The notes under the pieces: model-generated
Databases searched by the model: none
Told to the model about the DNA's origin: nothing
Seen by the model: the letters and a program-made list of their open reading frames with translations, nothing else
Part shown: positions 12,911 through 19,288 of the stretch, piece by piece
How the letters are laid out: each line of letters starts with the position of its first letter
Position numbering within the stretch: the first letter of the stretch is position 1
DNA from: CADEEN01 sp035716845
Lineage (GTDB): Bacteria; Pseudomonadota; Gammaproteobacteria; Burkholderiales; Burkholderiaceae_C
Direction: 5' to 3'
Length of the DNA stretch: 19,288 nucleotides
Assembly: GCA_035716845.1 (NCBI GenBank)
Contig: DASTJE010000050.1
Coordinates: forward strand, 1-19,288
Made by a program: the position numbers and the translations under genes

Positions 12911-13807
12911 ATGTCCGGCTACGTCGGTCGTTTCGCGCCCACGCCGAGCGGCCCGCTGCACGCGGGTTCGCTGGTGACGGCGCTGGCGAGCTGGCTCGAC
13001 GCGCGCGCGCACGACGGCACCTGGCTGGTGCGCATCGAGGATGTCGACGGGCCGCGCACCGATCCGGCGGCCGAGGCGACGATCCTGGCCCAGCTGCGCG
13101 CCCTCGGCCTCGAGCCGGACGCGACGCCGGTACGGCAGTCCGAACGCAGCGCGCTGTACGAGGCCGCGCTGGCGCGCCTCGTCGCGGACGACCTGGCCTA
13201 CCCCTGCGGCTGCACGCGGCGCGAGATCGACACCGAGCTGGCCGCGCTCGGATTGCCGGCCCAGCGCGGCGAGGAGCGCATCTACCCCGGCACCTGCCGC
13301 GCCGGGCTGCACGGCAAGCCCGCGCGCGCCTGGCGCCTGCGCTGCGGCGACGAGCGCCACCCGGTGGACGTCGACTGGTTCGACCGGCGCCTTGGGCCCC
13401 AGCACCAGGACGTCACGCACGCCGTGGGCGACTTCGTGCTCCGGCGTGCCGACGGGCCCTGGGCCTACCAGCTCGCGGTGGTGGTGGACGACGCGGCACA
13501 GGGCATCACGCACGTGGTGCGCGGCGAGGACCTGGCCGACAACACCGCGCGCCAGATCCACCTGCAACGCCTGCTCGAGCGCCCCACGCCGAGCTACCTG
13601 CACACGCCTCTGGTGCGCGATGCGCGCGGCGAGAAGCTGTCCAAGAGCAACGGCGCCCCGCCGCTGGACACGGCCGCGCCGCTGGTCGCACTGCGCGACG
13701 CTGCCGTGGCACTCGGGCTGCGCGTGCCCGACAGTTCGCGCGTGTCGGGCTGGCTGGCACAGGCCGTGCGCGCGTGGCGCGCACGCTGGGTCGGCGCGCG
13801 CGCTTGA
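12911..13807 (+). CDS. gluQ: Glutamyl-Q tRNA(Asp) synthetase (GluQRS)
   Basis: A 298-residue enzyme that activates glutamate and attaches it to the queuosine base at position 34 of tRNA(Asp). It is a paralogue of the catalytic domain of glutamyl-tRNA synthetase without the anticodon-binding domain, and its length fits that. Visible motifs: the HIGH-like FAPTPSGPLHAGS (residues 8-20), the IEDVDGPR loop near 42, and the zinc site with C99, C101, Y125 and C129 (YPCGC and YPGTCR). The KMSKS loop is KLSKSN at 242-247. GEDL (near 208) and the substrate-binding YQLAVVVDDA are also conserved. The ATG lies five bases after the LysR stop codon. A functional tie to the regulator is unlikely; the arrangement probably reflects simple read-through. 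Confidence 0.95.
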   Translation: MSGYVGRFAPTPSGPLHAGSLVTALASWLDARAHDGTWLVRIEDVDGPRTDPAAEATILAQLRALGLEPDATPVRQSERSALYEAALARLVADDLAYPCGCTRREIDTELAALGLPAQRGEERIYPGTCRAGLHGKPARAWRLRCGDERHPVDVDWFDRRLGPQHQDVTHAVGDFVLRRADGPWAYQLAVVVDDAAQGITHVVRGEDLADNTARQIHLQRLLERPTPSYLHTPLVRDARGEKLSKSNGAPPLDTAAPLVALRDAAVALGLRVPDSSRVSGWLAQAVRAWRARWVGARA

Positions 13808-13904
13808 GTCGACGCAACACCGCGCGCACCGCGCGCCCCAGAATGCGCCGCGTGGCCGCCCCGTCCGCCGGGCGGCGCCGCCTCGACGCGACAGGGGTGA
13901 TCCG

Positions 13905-14447
13905 ATGCGCTCGCTGAAACTGAGCCGGGCCTTCACGCTGATCGAACCCGGGCCGGTGGTGCTCGTCACCACCCACGATGGCGTCCGCGACAACGTGATG
14001 ACGATCTCGTGGACCATGGTGGTGGGGTTCACGCCGCTGCTGGCGATCACCACCGGCCCCTGGAACCACTCCTTCACGGCATTGCGCCGGCAGCGCGAGT
14101 GCGTGCTCGCCGTGCCCACGGTCGACCTGCTCGACCGCGTGGTCGGCATCGGCACCTGCTCGGGCGCCGACACCGACAAGTTCGCACGCTTTCGCCTGAC
14201 GCGCGAGCGCGCCCGGCAGGTGCGCGCGCCGCTGATCCGCGAGTGCCTGGCCAACATCGAGTGCCGCGTCGTCGAGGTCCAGCGCAAGCACCCCATCGTC
14301 GTGCTCGAGGGCGTGGCGGCCTGGATCGACGCCGACCGCCAGGAGCGCCGGACGCTGCACGCGGTGGGCGACGGCCACTTCGTCGCCGACGGCCGCACCT
14401 ACGACCGCTGCGCGGCGATGGCCACCCGACTGCCCGCCGGGCTCTGA
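13905..14447 (+). CDS. Flavin reductase domain protein (FMN-binding split barrel)
   Basis: A 180-residue protein of the flavin reductase-like family, with an FMN-binding split barrel as in flavoredoxin and the DIM6/NTAB group. Family features are the N-terminal LIEPGPVVLVTTHDGVRDNVMTISWTMVVGFTPLLAITTGPWNHSF (about 12-57), where DNVMTISW binds flavin phosphate and PWNHSF contacts the ring. The later GTCSGADTDKFARF (83-96) is the usual substrate-side loop. Members include NAD(P)H:flavin reductases of two-component monooxygenases and iron-sulfur-dependent flavoredoxins. No monooxygenase gene is nearby, so the partner is unknown. A good ribosome-binding site (AGGGGTGA, 13892-13899) precedes the ATG. 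The 97-base gap before it holds only GC-rich inverted repeats and no clear promoter. Confidence 0.87.
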   Translation: MRSLKLSRAFTLIEPGPVVLVTTHDGVRDNVMTISWTMVVGFTPLLAITTGPWNHSFTALRRQRECVLAVPTVDLLDRVVGIGTCSGADTDKFARFRLTRERARQVRAPLIRECLANIECRVVEVQRKHPIVVLEGVAAWIDADRQERRTLHAVGDGHFVADGRTYDRCAAMATRLPAGL

Positions 14448-14571
14448 GGCGCCGCCGCTGCGCGCGCGAGGGGCCGATTGAGCCTGCGCAACGCCCGCAG
14501 GGGCCGCGCGCCGCAGCATGCACGGTGCGCGAGCCGCGGCCACCGAGCGTGGCCACCCTGCTCGCCTCCTC

Positions 14572-17019
14572 ATGGCCAGAAAGCCCGCACGCGACGCGAT
14601 GCACCCGAGCGCCGCCCCGAGCGCATCGATCGACCTGCGGCTCAAGGGCGAGCAGCTGCGCGGCATCCTCGACAGCGCCAGCGAGGCGATCGTCACGGCC
14701 GACGACAGCCAGACCATCGTGATGGCCAACCGTGCGGCCGCGAGCATCTTCCGCTGCCAGGTGCACGAGCTGATCGGCCAACCGCTGTCGTGCCTGATCC
14801 CGGAGCGCTTGCGCACGCGGCACGAGGCCCACGTGGCCGCCTACGGCGCCGGCGACGCGCCGGCGCGCACGATGGGACGGCGACGCGACGTGGTCGCCTT
14901 GCGCGCCGACGGCGAGGAGTTCGCGGTCGACGCCGCGATCTCGCAGGCGCACGTGGACGGCCGGCGCCTGTACACCGTCATCCTGCGCGACCTGACCGAA
15001 CAGCGCCGCACGGCCGCGGCGCTGCACGACAGCGAACAGCTGCTGGCCGCGACCTTCAACGTCAGCGGCGTCGGCCTGGTGCAGGTCGATCCGGCAACAC
15101 GCCGCTTCGTCGCCGTGAACGAGGCCTTCTGCCGCCTCACCGGCTACCGCGAGGCCGAGCTGCTGGCACTCGGACCCGATCAGCTCACCCCCCCTTCGGA
15201 TCGCTTCGGGAGCGACAGCTGGGAGGTGCAGCTGCAGGGCGACGCGGGACACCAGGCGCACAAGCGACTCGTGCGCAAGGACGGGCACGACATCTGGGTC
15301 GAGGTGTCGGGCAGCGTGGTGCGCGACCCCCAGGGTCGACCGGTGCGCGTGATCGGCGTGGTGCAGGACATCAGCGCACGCCGCCATGCCGAGGACGCAC
15401 TGCGCGCGCATGCCGCGCGCCAGTCCTTCCTCGTGCAGCTCAACGACAACCTGCGCCGCCTCGACGAGCCGCAGGCCATCAGCCAGGAGGCAGCGCGCCT
15501 GCTGGGCGAGTTCGTCGGCGCCTCGCGGGTGGGCTATGCGGAGGACATGGGCGACGAAACGACGGTGGCCGTGGGCAGGAGCCACTGCCAGGGCGTGCCC
15601 TGCATCGAGGGCAAGCACCGCTACAGCGACTACGGACCGAGCTTCCTGGCCGCCATGCGCGCAGGGCGCACCGTCGTGCGCCCGGACATCGCGCGCGATC
15701 CCGGGCTGGGCGCCGCCGAGAAGGCGGCACTCGCGGCACTGCACATCGGTGCCACGGTCCACGTCCCGCTGCTGCGCGAGTCGCAGCTGCGCGCGGTGTT
15801 CTTCGTGCACGCTGCGGCCGCGCGCAACTGGACCCCCGAGGACGTCGCGCTGTTCGAGGAGGTGGCCGAGCGCCTGCGCGCCGACATCGAGCGCGCGCGC
15901 GCCGAGGCCGCGGTGCGTGCCGCGCGCGCCAAGCTCGAGACCGCGCTCGAGAGCATGAACGACGCCGTGTTCATCTCCGACGCGCAGGGCACCTTCGTCG
16001 ACTTCAACACCGCCTTCGCCGCCTTCCACCGCTTCCGCAGCAAGCGCGAGTGCCTGACCACGCTGGTGGAGTACCCGGAGATCCTGGAGGTCTTCCTGCC
16101 CGACGGCACCCCCGCGCCGCTGACGCTGTGGGCCGTGCCGCGCGCCCTGCGCGGCGAGCGCGGCAGCCTGGTGGAGTACGACCTGCGCCGCAAGGACACC
16201 GGCGAGCGCTGGACCGGCAGCTACAGCTTCGCGCCGATCCGCGACGCGGCAGGGCGCATCGTCGGGTCGGTGGTCACCGCGCGCGACATCACGGAGATCA
16301 AGCGCGTGCGCTCCGAGCTCGAGGCCTCGCACGCGGATCTGCAGCGCATGATCGCCGCGCAGGACCAGGTGCAGGAGCAGGAGCGCCTGCGCATCGCGCG
16401 CGAGCTGCACGACGACATGCAGCAGAGCCTGGCTGCGGTGCTGATGGAGGCCACGGCGGCGCGCGCCGGCGGCACACCGTGCGAACCGGCCACCGAGAAG
16501 GCGCTGGCACGCATCGAGCGGCTGACCATCAACGCGATCACCTCCACGCGCCGCATCATCCAGGATCTGCGCCCGCTCGCGCTGGAGGAGCTGGGCCTGA
16601 TGGCGGCCCTGCAGACCCTGGCCACGCGCTTCGCGCAGCACACCGGCATCGCCTGCAGCGTCGACGCGGCAGCGTTCGCGACTGCCGACGACGCGCGGCT
16701 GGGCCCCGCGCTGGCGGCCTGCCTGTACCGCGTGACCCAGGAGGCGCTGACGAACGTGGCCAAGCACTCGGCGGCACGCTCGGTGCGTATCGTCCTGGCC
16801 AGCGACGCCGCGTCGCAGCTTTGCCTGAGCGTCACCGACGACGGCGCCGGGATGGTGCTGGACCGCCAGGCCAAGCCGCAATCGTTCGGCCTGGTCGGCA
16901 TGCGCGAGCGCGTGCGCGCGGCCGGCGGCACCTTGCGCTTGCGCAGCGAACCGGGGTGCGGCACCACGGTCGAGGTCCACGTGCCCCTGCCCGCGACGGG
17001 CGAACCGGCGCGCTCTTGA
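14572..17019 (+). CDS. Soluble PAS-PAS-GAF-PAS histidine kinase (HisKA_3 / NarL type)
   Basis: An 815-residue sensor kinase without transmembrane segments, so it senses a cytoplasmic signal. Domain order: PAS 1 about residues 25-130 (ILDSASEAIVTADDSQTIVMAN), PAS 2 about 146-270 with a PAC motif (VIGVVQDISARR), GAF about 284-436, PAS 3 about 453-575 (ALESMNDAVFISDAQGTFVDFN). Next come a short coiled coil, the HisKA_3 dimerisation box LRIARELHDDMQQSLA with the phospho-histidine H613, and a HATPase domain from about 670. In that domain the N-box is TQEALTNVAKHS (721-733), the G1 box DDGAGM, and the C-terminal GLVGMRERVRAAGG the second ATP motif. The GAF domain carries two close cysteines (HCQGVPC), which could sense redox or a ligand. 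The ATG at 14572 is chosen; ATGs at 14518 and 14599 are possible, and none has a strong ribosome-binding site. A receiver gene follows after 81 bases. Confidence 0.9.
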   Translation: MARKPARDAMHPSAAPSASIDLRLKGEQLRGILDSASEAIVTADDSQTIVMANRAAASIFRCQVHELIGQPLSCLIPERLRTRHEAHVAAYGAGDAPARTMGRRRDVVALRADGEEFAVDAAISQAHVDGRRLYTVILRDLTEQRRTAAALHDSEQLLAATFNVSGVGLVQVDPATRRFVAVNEAFCRLTGYREAELLALGPDQLTPPSDRFGSDSWEVQLQGDAGHQAHKRLVRKDGHDIWVEVSGSVVRDPQGRPVRVIGVVQDISARRHAEDALRAHAARQSFLVQLNDNLRRLDEPQAISQEAARLLGEFVGASRVGYAEDMGDETTVAVGRSHCQGVPCIEGKHRYSDYGPSFLAAMRAGRTVVRPDIARDPGLGAAEKAALAALHIGATVHVPLLRESQLRAVFFVHAAAARNWTPEDVALFEEVAERLRADIERARAEAAVRAARAKLETALESMNDAVFISDAQGTFVDFNTAFAAFHRFRSKRECLTTLVEYPEILEVFLPDGTPAPLTLWAVPRALRGERGSLVEYDLRRKDTGERWTGSYSFAPIRDAAGRIVGSVVTARDITEIKRVRSELEASHADLQRMIAAQDQVQEQERLRIARELHDDMQQSLAAVLMEATAARAGGTPCEPATEKALARIERLTINAITSTRRIIQDLRPLALEELGLMAALQTLATRFAQHTGIACSVDAAAFATADDARLGPALAACLYRVTQEALTNVAKHSAARSVRIVLASDAASQLCLSVTDDGAGMVLDRQAKPQSFGLVGMRERVRAAGGTLRLRSEPGCGTTVEVHVPLPATGEPARS

Positions 17020-17100
17020 GCCCACGCAAGGGTGGTCCGAATGGCGCGCCCATGATTGCCGGGCCCCTGTCCATCGCAACGCTTCGCCTCGGACCTTTCC

Positions 17101-17484
17101 ATGCGGGTCGTGATCGTCGACGACTCCCCTGACGTGCAGATCGCGCTGAGCGGCCTGCTCGACGCCGAGCCCGGTGTGGAGGTCGCCGGCTGCGCGCCCG
17201 ACCAGGACGGCGCGCTGGCCCTGATCGAGGCGTGCGCGCCGGACCTCGTCGTGCTGGACGTGGACCTCGCCAACAACGAGCGCGGCTACGACGTGCTGCG
17301 CCAGATCCGACAGCGGCATGCCGATCTGGCCGTCATCATGCTGACGAACTACGGCTGGACGGCGATGCGCAGCGCGTTCATCGACGCCGGGGCCCTGGCC
17401 TACTTCGACAAGGCGCTGCAGTTCCGCGAGGCGATCGACTGGATCCGCGGCTTCGCGCGCAGCCGCGAGCGCCCGGCCCGCTGA
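17101..17484 (+). CDS. Single-domain response regulator (receiver only)
   Basis: A 127-residue receiver domain with no DNA-binding or enzymatic output. The phosphorylation site is complete: acidic pair D8-D9 (VDDS), phospho-acceptor D53 (VVLDVDLAN), T82 (MLTNYG) and K104 (FDKA). The last residues (FARSRERPAR) are only a short basic tail. The ATG at 17101 begins exactly at the receiver beta-1 strand (MRVVIVDDSP). An in-frame TTG at 17056 would add 15 unrelated residues. The gene follows the HisKA_3 kinase by 81 bases on the same strand, so the pair is probably a two-component system. HisKA_3 kinases usually pair with NarL/LuxR-type regulators that carry an HTH, and its absence is notable. Output may pass through protein-protein contact or onward phosphotransfer. 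Confidence 0.9.
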   Translation: MRVVIVDDSPDVQIALSGLLDAEPGVEVAGCAPDQDGALALIEACAPDLVVLDVDLANNERGYDVLRQIRQRHADLAVIMLTNYGWTAMRSAFIDAGALAYFDKALQFREAIDWIRGFARSRERPAR

Positions 17485-17557
17485 GCGCCCCCCGCGACGC
17501 GCGCCGGACCGGCGTCCGCTCAAGCAGCCGGCGCTTCGCCCGGCCTAGAGTGGGCGC

Positions 17558-18886
17558 ATGCCCTGGTTCGAGCGCCCCTTCCTGGCGTTGCTGCGACGCG
17601 CCTATGGCCGCGCCATGCACTTCGCCGAGGACGACGACGCGATGGCCATGCCCGCGCCGCCGCCGGGCCCCTGCCAGCTCTACGTGCACGTGCCGTTCTG
17701 CGAGGTGCTGTGCCCGTTCTGCTCGTTCCACCGCGTGCACGTGCACCCGCCCAGGACTCACCGCTACTTCGAGGCGCTGCGGCGCGAGATCGCGCTCTAC
17801 CACGACGCCGGGTTCACCTTCCGCGACGTCTACGTCGGCGGCGGCACGCCCACGGTCGCCCCCGACGAGCTGCTCGAGACCCTGGCCGCGGTGCGTGCTC
17901 GCTCGCCGGTGCAGTCGATCTCGATCGAGACCAACCCGAACCACCTGCAGCCCGAGGTGCTGCGCCGCTACCGCGAGGCCGGCGTGACCCGCCTGTCGGT
18001 GGGCGTGCAGAGCTTCGACGACGGCCTGCTCGCACACATGGAGCGGCTCGGGCGCTACGGCAGCGGTGCGCAGATGCGCGAGCGGCTGGCGGCGGCCAGG
18101 GGGATCTTCCCGACGCTCAACGTCGACATGATCTTCAACCTGCCGGGGCAGACCCTCGCGATGCTCGAGCGCGACCTCGACGAGTTGCTCGCGCTCGGCG
18201 TCGATCAGGTCTCGTTCTACCCCCTGATGACCGCGCCGACCGCGCGCCGCAAGATGGCGCGCGTGATGGGCGAAGCCGACCCGCGGCTGCGCCATCCGAT
18301 GTACGAGCGCATCCTCGATCGGCTGCTGCCCGCCTACCGCGCCGCATCGGCGTGGTGCTTCTCGCGCAGCGAGGGCCTGTTCGACGAGTACATCATCGAC
18401 CTCGACGACTACGTCGGCGTGGGCAGCGGCGCCTTCAGCTATGCGGGCGGCGCCATGTACTCGACCACCTTCTCGCTGGAGCACTACTGCCATCGCGTCG
18501 AGCGCGGCCAGAGCGGCATCACGCAGCACCGCGTCCTCAGCCTGAAGGAGCGCATGCGCTACGACTTCCTGATGCGCCTGTTCGGCGGCGAGCTGCCCTG
18601 GGCGCAGGTGCGGCAGCGCTACGGAAGCGGCTTCGCGCGACGCATGGCGCCCGAACTCGCCGCGATGCGCCTGATCGGCGCCACGCGCCACGACGCCGAC
18701 GCGATCCGCCTGACGCGCGTGGGGATGTACTGCTGGGTGCTGATGATGGCCGAGTTCTTCAACGCGGTGAACGACGTGCGCGAGCAGATGCGCGGGCACA
18801 TCCGCGCCGAACTGGAGCGCTGGAACGAGGAGGCGTGCATCCCGCCGGAGGCGATCGGCCGGCCCGCCGCCAGCCATGAGGGATGA
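17558..18886 (+). CDS. HemN/HemW-like radical SAM protein
   Basis: A 442-residue radical SAM enzyme of the coproporphyrinogen III oxidase-like family. The [4Fe-4S] motif is C48-x3-C52-x2-C55 in LYVHVPFCEVLCPFCSFHRV, followed by the SAM-binding VYVGGGTPT (92-99), SIETNPNH, and RLSVGVQSFDDGLLAHMERLGR. Residue 57 is F where true HemN has a further cysteine (CxxxCxxCxC), so it is not a canonical oxygen-independent coproporphyrinogen oxidase. In this respect it resembles HemW and HemW-like methyltransferases. A HemN_C-like domain (about 325-415, LKERMRYDFLMRLFGG...LTRVGMYCWVLMMAEFF) ends the protein. The N-terminus FLALLRRAYGRAMHF could lie against a membrane. Possible roles are heme chaperone, heme utilisation, or class C methylation of a quinone. 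I cannot choose between them. It is followed by an FKBP gene 34 bases downstream. Confidence 0.82.
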   Translation: MPWFERPFLALLRRAYGRAMHFAEDDDAMAMPAPPPGPCQLYVHVPFCEVLCPFCSFHRVHVHPPRTHRYFEALRREIALYHDAGFTFRDVYVGGGTPTVAPDELLETLAAVRARSPVQSISIETNPNHLQPEVLRRYREAGVTRLSVGVQSFDDGLLAHMERLGRYGSGAQMRERLAAARGIFPTLNVDMIFNLPGQTLAMLERDLDELLALGVDQVSFYPLMTAPTARRKMARVMGEADPRLRHPMYERILDRLLPAYRAASAWCFSRSEGLFDEYIIDLDDYVGVGSGAFSYAGGAMYSTTFSLEHYCHRVERGQSGITQHRVLSLKERMRYDFLMRLFGGELPWAQVRQRYGSGFARRMAPELAAMRLIGATRHDADAIRLTRVGMYCWVLMMAEFFNAVNDVREQMRGHIRAELERWNEEACIPPEAIGRPAASHEG

Positions 18887-18920
18887 TGGCGACCCCTGGA
18901 CCCCCGACGGAGACCCCCGC

Positions 18921-19286
18921 ATGCTTTCCCTGACCACCACCGCCAGCGGCCTGCAGTACGCCGACACCACGGTAGGCGCCGGCGCCACCGCGCACGCCGG
19001 CACCCATGTCACGGTGCACTACACCGGCTGGCTGCACGACCCGGGCGCGGCCGACGGGCGCGGGCGCAAGTTCGACTCGAGCAAGGACCGCCGCGACCCC
19101 TTCGGCTTCGACCTCGGCGCCGGCATGGTGATCCGCGGCTGGGACGAAGGCGTGCAGGGCATGCAGGTGGGCGGCACGCGCGTGCTGGTGATCCCGCCGC
19201 AGCTGGGCTACGGCGCGCGCGGCGCGGGCGGCGTGATCCCGCCCAACGCGACGCTGGTGTTCGAGGTCGAGCTGCTCGAGGCCTGA
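18921..19286 (+). CDS. FKBP-type peptidyl-prolyl cis-trans isomerase
   Basis: A 121-residue single-domain FKBP that catalyses cis-trans isomerisation of X-Pro bonds and assists protein folding. It has no signal peptide, so it is cytoplasmic. The active-site set is present: Y34 (VHYTGWL), F51-D52 (KFDSS), F61 and F63 (PFGFDLGAG), V70-I71 (MVIRGW), W74, Y97 (LGYGARG) and F114 (LVFEVELL). The insertion HDPGAADGRGRK between strands is common in proteobacterial FKBPs. The ATG at 18921 is preferred because it begins directly at MLSLTTTASGLQY, the usual N-terminus. An upstream in-frame ATG at 18876 overlaps the end of the radical SAM gene and adds 15 unstructured residues. The stop codon lies two bases before the window edge, so the gene is complete. 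Confidence 0.94.
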   Translation: MLSLTTTASGLQYADTTVGAGATAHAGTHVTVHYTGWLHDPGAADGRGRKFDSSKDRRDPFGFDLGAGMVIRGWDEGVQGMQVGGTRVLVIPPQLGYGARGAGGVIPPNATLVFEVELLEA

Positions 19287-19288
19287 GC

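Noticed and set aside
14518..14571. An earlier start codon for the histidine kinase
   Set aside because: It adds 18 residues, MHGARAAATERGHPARLL, outside the PAS fold. It has no better ribosome-binding site than the ATG at 14572.
14074..17523. An open frame of over 1100 codons on the minus strand opposite the kinase gene
   Set aside because: Its translation is Arg/Ala/His-rich with no recognisable domain, while the plus strand encodes clear PAS, GAF, HisKA_3 and HATPase motifs.
1..19288. Mobile elements, CRISPR arrays, phage genes, tRNA or rRNA genes
   Set aside because: I looked for transposase or integrase motifs, regularly spaced repeats and cloverleaf sequences and found none.

Overview
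The window comes from a very GC-rich chromosome, probably a Burkholderiales betaproteobacterium of the Comamonadaceae type. This rests on gene content: an orphan Bug/TctC-type solute receptor, divergent LysR regulators, a DUF599 protein, GluQRS and a REP-like intergenic palindrome. It is inferred without any database search. Coding density is high. There is no transposon, CRISPR array, phage gene, rRNA or tRNA, so this looks like ordinary chromosome carrying several small catabolic and stress modules.

Layout. (1) 1-1911: the start of a GST-family gene (minus, cut by the window edge), then four small plus-strand genes: a GlsB/YeaQ-type membrane protein, a short lipoprotein, a short hydrophilic protein and a short membrane protein ending in a CxxC motif. 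(2) 1972-5701 (minus): an apparent operon of a Bug receptor, an M20 amidohydrolase and a DadA-like FAD amino-acid dehydrogenase. A tandem glycine riboswitch lies between the last two genes. A LysR regulator is divergent at 5828-6712, and the shared intergenic region holds a palindromic operator candidate. (3) 6737-9118 (minus): an adenine/adenosine deaminase and a BMP-family nucleoside/purine-binding lipoprotein, separated by a REP-like palindrome and a rho-independent terminator. (4) 9283-11784 (minus): a DUF599 membrane protein and a pirin-DoxX-FMN reductase cluster, with a YhaJ-like LysR regulator divergent at 11880-12905. (5) 12911-14447 (plus): GluQRS and a flavin-reductase-domain protein. 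(6) 14572-17484 (plus): a soluble multi-PAS/GAF histidine kinase and a receiver-only response regulator. (7) 17558-19286 (plus): a HemN/HemW-like radical SAM protein and an FKBP-type prolyl isomerase.

The most interesting part is region 2. The two aptamers are read directly from the minus strand. A nine-base segment of the second aptamer is perfectly complementary to the ribosome-binding site of the dehydrogenase gene. This suggests a translational ON switch in which glycine frees the ribosome-binding site. Because the gene just upstream encodes a hippuricase-like M20 hydrolase and the first gene a periplasmic receptor, a testable model follows: an N-acylglycine is taken up and cleaved to glycine, and that glycine turns on an amine dehydrogenase. 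The substrate is inferred, not shown.
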